Part shown: piece after piece, positions 29,237 through 38,423 of the stretch
Numbering within the stretch: the first letter of the stretch is position 1
Layout: each line of letters opens with the position of its first letter
Assembly: GCA_022798335.1 (NCBI GenBank)
Contig: JAAWMH010000001.1
Coordinates: forward strand, 1-41,401
Origin: Clostridia bacterium
Lineage (GTDB): Bacteria > Bacillota > Clostridia > TANB77 > CAG-508
Reading direction: 5' to 3'
DNA length: 41,401 nt
Translations under genes and position numbers: made by a program
The notes under the pieces: generated by a model
What the model saw: only the letters and a program-made list of their open reading frames with translations
What the model was told of the DNA's origin: nothing
Database searches by the model: none

Positions 29237-29730
29237 ATGCAAGAGATAGAAAACGATATCATAACAATAGTACCAACGAATAAAAGCTATAATTATAGTA
29301 TTTTAATGCACAATATAGAAGAATTAAAAAGAGCATATCCGTTTTTAGAAATAGGAAAAATAGGCTATAGTGTTTTAGGAAAAGAAATACCTTATATAAA
29401 AATAGGAAAAGGAAGCAAAACGGTTTTATACCATGGAGGAATTCATGCAAACGAATGGATTACCTCTGTACTACTAATGAAATTCATAGAAAATTTTTGT
29501 AGAGCTTATATTTTTAATGATACTATTTATCAATATTTGGCACAAGAACTATGGAATCAAGTATCTGTATATATAGTACCAATGGTAAACCCAGATGGAG
29601 TCGATTTAGTAACAGGAAATGTATCAAAAAATATTAACATTTATGAAAATTATGTAAATATTTCTAAAACATATCCAACGATTCCGTTTCCAAATGGATG
29701 GAAAGCAAATTTTAATGGTGTGGATTTAAA
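29237..29730 (+). pseudogene. 5' part of an M14 zinc carboxypeptidase gene, split by the mobile element
   Basis: The ATG at 29237 follows AGGTG. Codons 1-164 encode the first half of an M14 (gamma-D-glutamyl-(L)-meso-diaminopimelate peptidase-like) catalytic domain with the zinc motif HANEW and [11 protein letters not shown]. The frame reaches NGVDL, where the element begins; read into the element it would add only about a dozen codons. The remaining zinc His and catalytic Glu are 8.8 kb away at 38565-39027. Joining the two repeats gives FNGVDLNLQFPAKW, an uninterrupted protein of about 313 aa. While integrated the enzyme should be inactive; precise excision would restore it. Confidence 0.88.
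29717..29730 (+). repeat. Left 14-bp direct repeat (attL core)
   Basis: GGTGTGGATTTAAA, identical to 38565-38578 and positioned inside the NGVDLN codons of the M14 gene. Confidence 0.85.
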
Positions 29731-29769
29731 AAACTACCAACCAGTTTGCAAAGTCTTGTAATACTTTGA

Positions 29770-31490
29770 TTACACGGCTTTGCATTTTTGTTTGTTCTTA
29801 TTTATTAGTTCTTCAATTCTAATAAACTCATTTAGTGCCTCAGCATCAACTAACTGTAATTCACCTCGTTCATAACAGTTAGATAGATTTTCATTAATAG
29901 AATTTAATTTTGAAAAGTTAAAATAGATATATACATTTTTATCTTTATCAATCTCAATTTTGTTAATTAATCTGTATAAATACATTTTATCTAGTTGCTC
30001 TAATTTCATAAAATTTTCTATTAATTCATCTAATTCTTTTTCTTCTTTTGTTTTGTTTTTACTGCTTATTTTTTCTTCTGTTCCAATTAACTTTTGTTCT
30101 AATTCTTCTTTTTGTTTTGTTAAATTTGTCCTATCAAATATAAGCTTTTGTGATACCCTAATGTAATCTTCCTCAAGAATTATGCCCTGTAATTTATCTA
30201 TATACATCTTGTCTAAGTTACTATTTATATCAAATATTGCTTTATCAATCTGTTCCAATTTTTTCTTATAACCATCTCGAATATCAAGTGTTTTATTTTG
30301 ATATTTCTCATAGATTGAATAAAAAATTTCTTTGTCTGCATATATTTGGCATATCTTTTTTACAACATAAATTATATGCTTTTCAAACTTTTCATAATTA
30401 ACATTTAGTGGATAACATCCTCTTGACTTTGCATCGCTACAAGTTATATATGGATGTGCTTTTGCATTTCTCTTTGAGTTCTTTTTTAGCACTATTTGCA
30501 GTTTTCTTTTGCAATGATAGCAGTAAAGTAATCCTCTTAATAGGTAGTCATATTTTAGTTTTGTATTTGTTCCTCTTTTTTCAAGAATACATTGTACTTT
30601 TTCAAATGTGTCTTTGGCTATAATTGGTTCATGTGTATTATCAACTCTTATTTGTTTTTCCTTTTCTACAGTTCTTATTTTATGTACTTTGTATGAAACA
30701 ACGGATTTCTTATTTTGGACTGTGTTTCCAATATACACTTCATTTTTCAGCATATTACATAGAGTAACTTCATTCCAGTCATAGTTTGCTTTATTTGAAT
30801 TTTGTACTATCCCAGTTTTTCTATACCCTGTTGGAGATAAATATTTATTGGTGTTTAAATAATTTACTATTTCTACACTACCGTGTCCATTTACATACAT
30901 ATCAAATATTTTCTCTACAATATCTTTTACCTGTTGATCAATAATTAGCTTATTTTTAATACTAGGATGCCTTTTATATCCGATATGCTGGAGTACTACA
31001 TAGATATTCTCCATTCTTTTGTTTTTCCTTATAGACACTTCTAATTTTCTTCGATATATCTTTAGCATAATAGTCATTCATAATTGCTTTAAAAGGTGTT
31101 ATATCGTTATTTGTGCTATCAATATAGGTATCTATTCCATCTGTTATTGCAATATACCTTATATTGTTTTGTGGAAAGTAATTCTCTATGTAATGACCTG
31201 TTTTAATATAGTCTCTTCCAAGTCTTGATAGGTCTTTTGTTATGACCATATTAATTGTTCCGTTTTCAATATCTTGTAGCATTTTATTAAATCCAGGTCT
31301 ATCAAATGTAGTTCCAGATATACCATCATCAACATATTCTTTAATTAAGGTTAAATTATTCTCCTTTACATATCTTTGCAAAATATTTCTTTGATTACCA
31401 ATACTTTCGCTTTCTTGTTTGTCGCCATCTTCTCTAGATAGTCTTATATATATACCGTACTTTGAAGTTTTGACTATTTAAGTCTAGCAT
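29770..31490 (-). CDS. Large serine recombinase, with two CGG +1 shifts
   Basis: The start is ATG 31490, with AGGAGGG just upstream. The zero frame breaks at FKV then CGG (codon 12) and at STPAY then CGG. Skipping the C's at 31457 and 30982 gives FKVGIYIRLSRE and CSTPAYGYKRHPS and a 572-aa protein. Order: resolvase catalytic domain (nucleophile Ser in YIRLSRE; GISGTTFDRPGF; DLSRLGRDY), recombinase domain, zinc ribbon with C-x2-C (LLYCYHCKRKL) and a later Cys (ITCSDAKSRGC), then a coiled coil (~residues 400-520). It integrates and excises the element through short att cores. Its reliance on CGG shifting suggests the element evolved in hosts with this decoding. Confidence 0.92.
30980..30982 (-). 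other. CGG +1 shift site 13 (recombinase)
   Basis: Minus strand TAT CGG A: skipping the C (30982) gives PAYGYKR, a hallmark of large serine recombinases. Unshifted reading is TAT CGG ATA TAA. Confidence 0.88.
31455..31457 (-). other. CGG +1 shift site 14 (recombinase N-terminus)
   Basis: Minus strand GTA CGG T at codon 12: skipping the C (31457) gives KVGIYIRLSRED with the catalytic Ser. Without it the frame closes at TAG after seven codons. Confidence 0.85.
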
Positions 31491-31678
31491 CTACCCTCCT
31501 ATCCGTAATCATCTACAAGTACTATTTTAACGTGCTCTATTATATTAAGTCAAATGTTAGCGAAAGATTTTCTTGAGCTTTACAGTTGACTTATGCAGAG
31601 TTTAGATTTTCTTATGAACATAGTGAATTAGAAAATCTTAATTCTGTAATTGCAAATATTATTTCATTTTCGTAAAAA

Positions 31679-31825
31679 TTACTTGTTATTAGTTTTTAAG
31701 TTTTCAATATAATCTTTAAAGACTAAACCTATTGTTTCTTTCACCGCCTGTTTTTCTTTCGTAAAAATACAGTATGTATTAAATTCTAGTTTATCTATTT
31801 TTATACTCTCTTTATCTTTATTCAC
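31679..31825 (-). CDS. Small 48-aa protein next to the recombinase
   Basis: A GTG-started frame, VNKDKESIKIDKLEFNTYCI to YIENLKTNNK, of the kind often found before element recombinases. AAAGGAG lies ~13 bases upstream of the GTG, which is loose. It could be an excision accessory factor, but no motif proves this. Confidence 0.45.
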   Translation of the reverse strand: MNKDKESIKIDKLEFNTYCIFTKEKQAVKETIGLVFKDYIENLKTNNK

Positions 31826-32086
31826 TATTAGGCATCAACTCCTTTACACTTTTATTAAACTCTTATACTACAGATTATTAAAGAAAATGGCTTGTTATGA
31901 CACTTGATTACAAGTGTATTTGTCAATGTACTTTTTAAGTTCCTCTACTAGGTAAGTGCCATCAAAATATTAAAAGTGAGTAATTTTTAGAAAACTTTTT
32001 AAAATTTTATTTAAAAAGTTAATTTTTTTATAAGAAAATGCCATAGTTTTATACAAAAGATATAGCTTTATGAAAAAATAAAAATT
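31826..32086. other. Intergenic stretch with a start-less remnant
   Basis: The 350 bases between the 48-aa ORF and the SDR gene hold one minus-strand frame without a start (YFDGTYLVEELKKYIDKYTC, roughly 31890-31965), which looks like the decayed tail of a small protein. Otherwise only AT-rich DNA and the SDR promoter are visible. Confidence 0.35.
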
Positions 32087-32114
32087 TTGAAATGTTAAAA
32101 TAATATGATATAAT
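32087..32114 (+). promoter_or_regulatory. Promoter of the SDR gene
   Basis: TTGAAA (32087-32092), 16-base spacer, TATAAT (32109-32114). Confidence 0.6.
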
Positions 32115-32178
32115 TCACATATAGATAATAATTTAGCAAGTTAACGGAAGCATTGTAAGTTGTAAAGGGAGTGGATTT

Positions 32179-32913
32179 ATGAATAAAAATGTGTTAGTAA
32201 CAGGTGGAACAAGAGGGATGGGAGAAGCAATTGTTAAAGAGTTTGCCCAAAATGGCTATAACATAATAATAAACTATGTAAAAAGTAATAAGAAAGCAAT
32301 AAGTTTAAAAAGCGAAATCGAAAGGGAATACAAAGTTAAAGTATTATTAATACAAGCAGATTTATCTTATGAAGATGAAATTAACAAAATGGTGAAAACA
32401 GCACTACAAGAATTTGGGAGAATAGATGTACTAGTTAATAATGCTGGAATTGTAATCGATAAAGAATTTGGAAATAGAACAGTAGAAGATTGGAAACAAA
32501 CATTAAATGTGAATTTGATTGCTCCATTTATTTTGACAAAATTAATTGGAAAAGAGATGGTTAAACAAAAAGGAGGTGCAATAATAAATATATCAAGTAC
32601 AAATGGCATAGATACATATTATCCATCAAGTGTTGATTATGATGCATCGAAATCAGGTTTAATAAGTTTAACGTATGATTCTGCTGTAGAACTTGCACCA
32701 TATGTAAGAGTAAATTGCGTTGCTCCAGGTTGGGTTAACACTGAAATGAATAAAGAACTAGCTGAAGAATTTGTTAAAGAGGAAACTGAGAGAATCCTAG
32801 TTAAAAGATTTGGAGAGCCAGAAGAAATTGCAAAGGTTGTATATTTTTTAGCAAGTGATAATGCTAGTTTTATAAATTCTTCTGTTATCAAAGTAGATGG
32901 CGGTTGGTACTAA
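32179..32913 (+). CDS. Short-chain dehydrogenase/reductase, FabG-like
   Basis: A 244-aa classical SDR: NAD(P)-binding TGGTRGMGEAI, NNAG motif (VLVNNAGIV), catalytic Ser in INISSTNG, Tyr-x3-Lys in YDASK, and C-terminal VDGGWY. The substrate cannot be told; 3-oxoacyl-ACP reductase and sugar alcohol dehydrogenases share the pattern. It is the only plus-strand gene in the element, has its own promoter and terminator, and is likely cargo. AAGGGAG lies 7 bases before the ATG. No zero-frame CGG. Confidence 0.88.
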   Translation: MNKNVLVTGGTRGMGEAIVKEFAQNGYNIIINYVKSNKKAISLKSEIEREYKVKVLLIQADLSYEDEINKMVKTALQEFGRIDVLVNNAGIVIDKEFGNRTVEDWKQTLNVNLIAPFILTKLIGKEMVKQKGGAIINISSTNGIDTYYPSSVDYDASKSGLISLTYDSAVELAPYVRVNCVAPGWVNTEMNKELAEEFVKEETERILVKRFGEPEEIAKVVYFLASDNASFINSSVIKVDGGWY

Positions 32914-32936
32914 TAAGCTAAAATTACAGATCAAAA

Positions 32937-32977
32937 AAGGGAGCATATTATTCAATTTATAATATACTCCTTTTTAA
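32937..32977 (+). terminator. Terminator after the SDR gene
   Basis: GGAG-ATATTAT pairs with ATAATAT-CTCC with a bulge, followed by TTTTT. It may also serve the converging small gene. Confidence 0.7.
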
Positions 32978-32986
32978 AATTGCATT

Positions 32987-33308
32987 TTATTTAGCTACAC
33001 ATTCTAGTATTAAATTTACTGCATCTGAAAATCCGTATTTTGTAAAACTTTTCATTTTCGTAAGCTCCTATGATGTTAATTTTATCTATGTAACTGTCTA
33101 GGCTATTTCTAACTTCTTCTAATTTTTCTGAATTGTTTGATAAATCCTTTATTATTGCAAATAACTTATCATAACTATCATTATTTCTTGTTAGTCCTTT
33201 TAGCTTTTGTCTATCTATTTCTGTTAAAGCACATAGTTCTTCCTCTCTACCTTCGAATAAATTCTCTAATACTCCCTTTTCATTTTCGCACATATTTACT
33301 ACCTCCAT
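32987..33308 (-). CDS. Small 106-aa helical protein, with one CGG +1 shift
   Basis: ATG 33308 follows ATGGAGGTAGT. The protein is helical and charged (LFEGREEELCALTEIDRQKL...) with no recognised function. Unshifted it would end KFYKIRIFRCSKFNTRMCS. Skipping the C at 33035 gives FYKIGFSDAVNLILECVAK and stop TAA at 32989-32987, a far more protein-like amphipathic helix resembling the 'GF..A..LI.E' endings of small DUF proteins in Firmicutes elements. No motif identifies the role. Lies downstream of the Abi_2 gene in the element. Confidence 0.7.
33033..33035 (-). other. CGG +1 shift site 15 (small element protein)
   Basis: Minus strand ATA CGG A: skipping the C (33035) gives FYKIGFSDAVNLILEC. 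Here both frames stay open for ~15 codons, so the support is weaker than elsewhere. Confidence 0.7.
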
Positions 33309-33474
33309 ATTTATAATTTACTTGTAGTATAACGTGCTCAAATTAATTTGTCAGCCCCTTTTTTAATCATATAATCAATATTGCTTATATTTTCTTTACC
33401 TAAAAAGAAAAATAGAGTTATGCTCGATGAACACAACTCCGCAAAAGTTTTAAACTTTTTCTTTATAATATATA

Positions 33475-34425
33475 TTATATGCTACTATTATACCAATTGT
33501 CAATAATTTTATTCAAAAAATTGAAGTTTGCTTGTATTAAATTATTCTTACTATAATAGTCAATGTGATGTTCAATTCTACTTTTTAAATCTTGCAACTT
33601 TTCTGTTTGATGTTTTAAAACTCCATCACTTGTAGTAATTTTCTTGTTTAGATATAAAAGAGTAACTATTTGCTGTATTCTAGAATTACTCATTCTTTTG
33701 TTTCTAGTTTCTTTCGATATTCCTATATTAGCAATTTCATTTAATATTCTATAATTTGTTTTATAATTAGATGTTCGTGCTTTTAAATCATTTAAAATGC
33801 AATTATTATGAGCACATGCATTTCTCAGTTCTCTAACATTTTTTAATAAATATGCTTCATCTATCATTGTTTTGTTTTGTAATTCATTAGCAGCAAACAT
33901 GTAAAACTTTATAAATCTACCAAATGAAATGATTTCTACAAATACCCAAATTGGATATTCTCCTTTATATTTCGCAACTAAGTCTCTACAATAAGTTCCA
34001 CTTATATTTTTATTTAATTCGTTTTCTAAAAAATCATATTCATTCTTAGTTTTTAAGTTTATTATATATTTTTCTACAAGTGAATATCCATCTTTAGTAT
34101 TCTTCTCTACTTCTGATAATAGTTTTACTTTTGCATAATGTTCTAAATCAAGCACTATGCTTAACATTGTTTTTCTTAATCTCATGTCTATGATTGATAA
34201 GTCTTCTAACATCTTAAAATCAAGATTTATGTATTTTCCTTTATTATTACCTTGTTCATACTTACTAAAATTTTTTCTATATGATACTAATTTAAAGTAA
34301 TTATTATTTTCTTCTAAATATTTTCTAGCATCTTGTATAGAAGTCAATTCAAACTTGACTCCCTTTGACTCTAAATGTTTTATTAATTCTTCTGCATTTA
34401 GCATTGGCTTTAATTCTTTGTACAT
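33475..34425 (-). CDS. Abi_2 (AbiD/AbiF-like) abortive infection family protein
   Basis: A 316-aa protein with the Abi_2 pattern: start region KPMLNAEELIKHLESKGVKF, YRKNFSKY and FKMLEDLSIIDMRLRKTML in the middle, and a HEPN-type R-x4-H motif (RELRNACAHNNCIL, ~residues 190-203). HEPN proteins are often RNases used in phage defence or toxin-antitoxin pairs. Here it is element cargo beside an XRE gene. Native AGA-style codons; no CGG. Whether it defends the host, or guards the element, is unknown. Confidence 0.85.
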   Translation of the reverse strand: MYKELKPMLNAEELIKHLESKGVKFELTSIQDARKYLEENNNYFKLVSYRKNFSKYEQGNNKGKYINLDFKMLEDLSIIDMRLRKTMLSIVLDLEHYAKVKLLSEVEKNTKDGYSLVEKYIINLKTKNEYDFLENELNKNISGTYCRDLVAKYKGEYPIWVFVEIISFGRFIKFYMFAANELQNKTMIDEAYLLKNVRELRNACAHNNCILNDLKARTSNYKTNYRILNEIANIGISKETRNKRMSNSRIQQIVTLLYLNKKITTSDGVLKHQTEKLQDLKSRIEHHIDYYSKNNLIQANFNFLNKIIDNWYNSSI

Positions 34426-34544
34426 TGTCTATTCCTCTTTACATATTTAATTTCCATAATTATTATAAATTATTTTTACTAATATTTCCATATAATATAT
34501 GAAGAAAAAAATATAATATATTAGACTTTTTGAGTCATTTTGTA

Positions 34545-34886
34545 TCATTGTAATATCTCATTTGCTTCACTTTCGCTTTTATAATAAATCATTTTTTTCA
34601 GAATTTCTTTCTTTTCCTCAAATGGTATTTTATCATTTTCAAAATATCTTTTAGCTATTTGCATAAATTCTTCTGAATTTAAAGCTTTTTTATTAAATAG
34701 ATTGTCCATGCTAACATTGAAGTAATCACTAATAATTATAGCATCATATAAGCTCATTTCTCTTCTACCTGTTTCCCAACTAGATACTTTAGATCTACTT
34801 ATATTTAAATCTTCTGCCATTTTTTCTTGTGATACATGCTTCAAAATCCTTTGCACTTTTAAATCAATTCCTAATCTATCATTCAT
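34545..34886 (-). CDS. XRE family transcriptional regulator
   Basis: A 113-aa protein whose N-terminal ~65 residues form a Cro-type HTH (VSQEKMAEDLNISRSKVSSW then ETGRREMS) and whose tail is helical. AGGAGG precedes the ATG closely. It lies 120 bases upstream of the Abi_2 gene, same strand, and 28 bases downstream of the MobC-AAA gene, so it may control the operon. Confidence 0.85.
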   Translation of the reverse strand: MNDRLGIDLKVQRILKHVSQEKMAEDLNISRSKVSSWETGRREMSLYDAIIISDYFNVSMDNLFNKKALNSEEFMQIAKRYFENDKIPFEEKKEILKKMIYYKSESEANEILQ

Positions 34887-34913
34887 TTAATTCCTCCTAT
34901 AAATTTAAATTTA

Positions 34914-35939
34914 TTATTTCTCATAGTTTATCTCAAATTTTTCTAATACTGGAATAGCACCATATCTTCCAGTTAAATAATCTTTATTGTATGTTGCATC
35001 ATTTCTAACTTTTTTACCTATTTTATTTTTACTATCTTCATCATCTTCTAATATATAATCTGATAAGGCATAAATTTCTGATACTCCATCTCTATTTTTT
35101 TCAGTAAACCATATTTCATCTCTTCTAAATATATCTTTATTTAAGTTTACTGTATCATGTGTAGAATAAATTAGCTGTCCTTTACCAATATTTGTTTCAC
35201 TATTATGAAATAGATTAATAATATATCTTGTTAATAATGGATGTAATTTTGCATCTAGTTCATCTATAAATAGTACCATTCCATTTTTTAGTGCATCCAT
35301 AAAGAAATCAAATAAGTGGAACATTTTTCTAGTACCATTTGATTCCAAATCTATTGGTAATGCTTTTAATTTATTATCTTCTCCTCTATGGATTAATTCT
35401 ACCTTTACTACTCTATTGTTATTCTGTATTTCTTCTATGGAATCTGGTGTTGTTTTAATTCCTTCTATTCCAGAATCAAAGGTTTTTATAAATCTTAATA
35501 ATTCTTTTTTGTATTTTTCATCACTTAGTATTTTCAATGAAATTCTATTGTTAATGAAATCTTCAAATCTTGGATTTCCTAAATCTAATTTTTTAGTAAT
35601 TAAATCGCATATTTTATATTGTGCTCTCATAATATCATACATTCTCGCTCTTAAATTTGCCATTGCTAAATCATCTGCCTGTGTTAAAAATTTGCATAAA
35701 TGTCTAACTCCTTTTGCAATTTCTTTTATTTCCTTTGTATTTTCCGAAAATGCACTTAAAATTTCATCTTGTCCTTTTAAATCTACTTGTGTTACTTTTT
35801 CATAAATTGCAGAATCTCTTATATAATTTGACAAGTATCTGTATCCATACATTTCTGCTTTTGCTCTTATTAAAGTTTTCTCTTCTTTTGAAACTCTTAT
35901 TTTTAACATTTCAGTTCTATCTTTTGAATTAAATTTCAT
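34914..35939 (-). CDS. Chimera: MobC-like relaxosome domain fused to the C-terminal half of an AAA15-type ATPase
   Basis: Residues 1-~118 match the MobC pattern: RVSKEEKTLIRAKAEMYGYR, LSNYIRDSAIYEKVTQVDL, QDEILSAFSENTKEIKEIAK and ending LITKKLDL. Residues ~120-341 are the distal half of an AAA15/RloC-like ATP-binding protein, with a SNGTRKMFHL signature, Walker B MVLFIDELDAKLHPLL, and switch His in YSTHDTVNL. No Walker A is present, so ATP binding is doubtful. The frame is continuous and the join lies near GNPRFEDFINN. The best explanation is a deletion between mobC and an ATPase gene that also removed the relaxase. Native codons; no CGG. Confidence 0.75.
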   Translation of the reverse strand: MKFNSKDRTEMLKIRVSKEEKTLIRAKAEMYGYRYLSNYIRDSAIYEKVTQVDLKGQDEILSAFSENTKEIKEIAKGVRHLCKFLTQADDLAMANLRARMYDIMRAQYKICDLITKKLDLGNPRFEDFINNRISLKILSDEKYKKELLRFIKTFDSGIEGIKTTPDSIEEIQNNNRVVKVELIHRGEDNKLKALPIDLESNGTRKMFHLFDFFMDALKNGMVLFIDELDAKLHPLLTRYIINLFHNSETNIGKGQLIYSTHDTVNLNKDIFRRDEIWFTEKNRDGVSEIYALSDYILEDDEDSKNKIGKKVRNDATYNKDYLTGRYGAIPVLEKFEINYEK

Positions 35940-35989
35940 AATATCACACTCCTTAAAATTTTAATCTTATCATTAAAAACTTGCTCATA

Positions 35990-36300
35990 TAAGAACCTGA
36001 CCCACCTCACAGGCAAAGCCTGTGGGTGAGGTACCCCAGAACCTTGTTGCTTTCGCAATAATAATATCAAATTAGCAAAGCGAAATTTGATATTTTAGAG
36101 CAAAGACTTTTGCTCCGAATTAAATCATAGTCGAAATCTTTGATTTCGTGTCTATGATTATATGCGTTAGCTGGTAGGGCATTTTTTACTGACTAACATT
36201 CGCCAGCATGGTTCTGCGGACCACATATTGCTGTTTAGGAGGAAATCTCCTAATACCTTTTTAACCCGCTGGGAGATAATATTTCTTTTAAAAGTTAAAA
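35990..36300. other. Hairpin-rich non-coding region, oriT candidate
   Basis: The ~390 bases upstream of the MobC gene hold no ORF but many inverted repeats: CACAGGC-AAA-GCCTGTG (36008-36024 region), ATATCAAATT/AAATTTGATAT, GAGCAAA-GAC-TTTTGCTC, AATCATAG with CTATGATT around TCGAAATC-TTT-GATTTCG, and AGGAG-GAAAT-CTCCT. It is unusually GC-rich around 36000 and 36170-36230. Its position next to mobC suits a transfer origin, but no known nic motif is recognised; a structured RNA is the alternative. Confidence 0.4.
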
Positions 36301-36327
36301 AATAGTATGAATTTTTCATACCATTTT

Positions 36328-36921
36328 CTATCTAAAATACCTATTAAATTTTCCATTTTTGTAATATAAATTATCCCCATTTTTAGCCCAAAATGGTATT
36401 AGTTCTTTAGGAACTTCGATTGTACTTTTACCATTATTTTCATAACTTAATAAATAATAATTATCCTTACTTAATTCAATTTTATATCTAGTATCTGGAT
36501 CAATTTCTAGTATATTACTTTTCTTAACGAAGTTATCTTGAATGTTCTTATATTTTTTAACATCTATTAAACTATCGTAAAATTGCTTAGTTAATTCTTC
36601 TTCGTATATATAACTTCCATCTTTAAATCTAAGTACACTATCATTTCCTATTTTATTTAAAATCTCTTTTGAAATATCCATTTCCTTTGATACACTATTG
36701 TTTTCTGTGTTTTGCAAATAGACTCCGTCTACGTCCATTTCTACTACTTGATATAAACAATTTTCTTGTTTTAGTATCCCATTATCCTTTCTATTATACT
36801 CTTCATTAAGTAGTTTATTATTTTGTTTTTCTAAATAATTAGATAATTCTTTTATAAAGCTTTGTACAATATTATTTTCTTTCACACTATTAACTAAATT
36901 ATTAAATAAATCTAAATTCAA
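36328..36921 (-). CDS. Hypothetical element protein, 197 aa
   Basis: I do not recognise a family. The N-terminal ~60 residues are helical and charged; the centre has short strands (LYQVVEMDVDGVYLQNT; DSVLRFKDGSYIYEEEL) and the C-terminus holds YKIELSKDNYYLLSYEN and ELIPFWAKNGDNLYYKNGKF. No signal peptide or membrane helix. Upstream spacing to the nuclease is ~120 bases on the same strand, and the hairpin region follows it. Native codons, no CGG. Confidence 0.65.
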   Translation of the reverse strand: MNLDLFNNLVNSVKENNIVQSFIKELSNYLEKQNNKLLNEEYNRKDNGILKQENCLYQVVEMDVDGVYLQNTENNSVSKEMDISKEILNKIGNDSVLRFKDGSYIYEEELTKQFYDSLIDVKKYKNIQDNFVKKSNILEIDPDTRYKIELSKDNYYLLSYENNGKSTIEVPKELIPFWAKNGDNLYYKNGKFNRYFR

Positions 36922-37042
36922 TAATCTTCACACTCCTATTTTGTTATCTGTTTTTTGGGAATTTATTGCCAAAGAAATTTAGCAAAAAGATTAAAATCAA
37001 ATTTATTATATAGCATTTAGATCTATTTTTCAATAGTAATGG

Positions 37043-37768
37043 CTAATTTTCTTCACTTTCTCCTGTTTCATAATTAATTGTAATTCCAGGCTGTACATTA
37101 TATACATATACATTAAAACATATTTCTTTTCCTCTATCTTCTACAGAATATGCTTCTATTTCTACACCACTTGCTAATTTATTATTTTCTTTAAAAATTG
37201 GTGTTACTCTATATAGAACATGATTATTCTTATGTTTTTCTATGTAATCTGCCACTTTATTTTCAAATGGTAGCATACCATTAACATTAAAGTATCTCGT
37301 CCCTGTAATTAAATTCAGTTCATTTGCATCTTCATCTGATAGCTGATGACCTATTAAATGGCATCTATTATATAAATATTCTCCATTATATTTCCTTTGT
37401 ACCCAACCAGTTGGTTTTATACTACTAATATCTCCTCTTTGATCTCCATCAGGAGGCATTATTTCTTTGCAAATATTAGCATAGGCAACTCTACATCTTC
37501 CTTTCTCATCTAAATCGCTATATTTTTCAAAACTTTCTGTAATATAATCTTCTTCTGTAAAATATGGCTTACCATTATTTATTTTTACATATATTTGACC
37601 AGAGTATTCTGGTATTTCATTTATACTATTATAATTTGCGACTGTAATTTCATTTAATATATCTAAATTATTTGCGATATAAATTAATCCTATAAATAAA
37701 ATTATAGTAATTGCCATTGTTAAAATTTGTTTCAAATTCATTTTCTTTTTACTAGTATCTTTTGTCAC
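37043..37768 (-). CDS. Anchored or secreted DNA/RNA non-specific endonuclease
   Basis: A GTG start at 37768 follows AGGAAATAAAG-type purines. An N-terminal membrane segment (LTMAITIILFIGLIYIA) is followed by an endonuclease_NS (streptodornase/NucA-like) domain. The catalytic region reads YNRCHLIGHQL, a DRGH-type motif in which the general-base His is retained; the metal-binding Asn lies in TGTRYFNVNGML. Such enzymes degrade DNA and RNA outside the cell. As part of an element it could help entry or act as an effector. No CGG. Confidence 0.85.
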   Translation of the reverse strand: MTKDTSKKKMNLKQILTMAITIILFIGLIYIANNLDILNEITVANYNSINEIPEYSGQIYVKINNGKPYFTEEDYITESFEKYSDLDEKGRCRVAYANICKEIMPPDGDQRGDISSIKPTGWVQRKYNGEYLYNRCHLIGHQLSDEDANELNLITGTRYFNVNGMLPFENKVADYIEKHKNNHVLYRVTPIFKENNKLASGVEIEAYSVEDRGKEICFNVYVYNVQPGITINYETGESEEN

Positions 37769-37834
37769 CTTTATTTCCTACCTTTCATAGCTATCTTATC
37801 ATATTACCAACAAACTAACAAGATTTTCAAAGTT

Positions 37835-38323
37835 TCATTTAAGATTTGCATATAAACTGTTTAAAAATTCTTCTGAATATTCTCTTTGATTTGTATAATT
37901 TGATATAGATTTTTTCTGTAATTTAGTATTATTTTTAATACTACTTCTTTTATTATTATCTTCCACTTTTTGATGGATAGCCTGTCCATTTTTTGATTGA
38001 TACTGGTATCCATTATTTAATGGATAGGGTATATCATTTATATGAATTTTTCTTTGAATGATTTGTTTATTCTCATTTCTAATTAGTTCGACAATAATGA
38101 AATTTCTATCTTTTAAATCTGAGATCCAACTTGAAATTGTTTTAGGATTTACATCCAACTTTTCAGCTAGATATTTATTTGTTGCGAAACAATATCCTTC
38201 TTTACAAGCAAGTGATGTTATAATTGCATATAGTAATTTTTCATTTGCTTTTAGTTCTTTATTGTATAAGATTGTTGCAGGAATTATTGAATAATAACCA
38301 ACATTATCTTGACTTTCTTTCAT
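37835..38323 (-). CDS. HTH replication-initiator-like protein
   Basis: I chose ATG 38323, with GGAG six bases upstream, over the longer frame to 38416. The ~162-aa protein begins MKESQDNVGYYSIIPATILY, then carries a winged-helix region (FATNKYLAEKLDVNPKTISSWISDLKD), the pattern of replication and DnaD-like or helix-turn-helix proteins in plasmids and integrative elements. The tail is basic and ends SEEFLNSLYANLK. It probably takes part in replication or regulation of the element; it is the first gene from the right end. Confidence 0.75.
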   Translation of the reverse strand: MKESQDNVGYYSIIPATILYNKELKANEKLLYAIITSLACKEGYCFATNKYLAEKLDVNPKTISSWISDLKDRNFIIVELIRNENKQIIQRKIHINDIPYPLNNGYQYQSKNGQAIHQKVEDNNKRSSIKNNTKLQKKSISNYTNQREYSEEFLNSLYANLK

Positions 38324-38423
38324 ATACCACTCCAATTCTAACAGTAAATCAAGCATAAAAAAACAGGGTTTCCTTTTGAAATACGAATTGACAAATTCTA
38401 AAAAATAAATTTTCAAGAATTTG

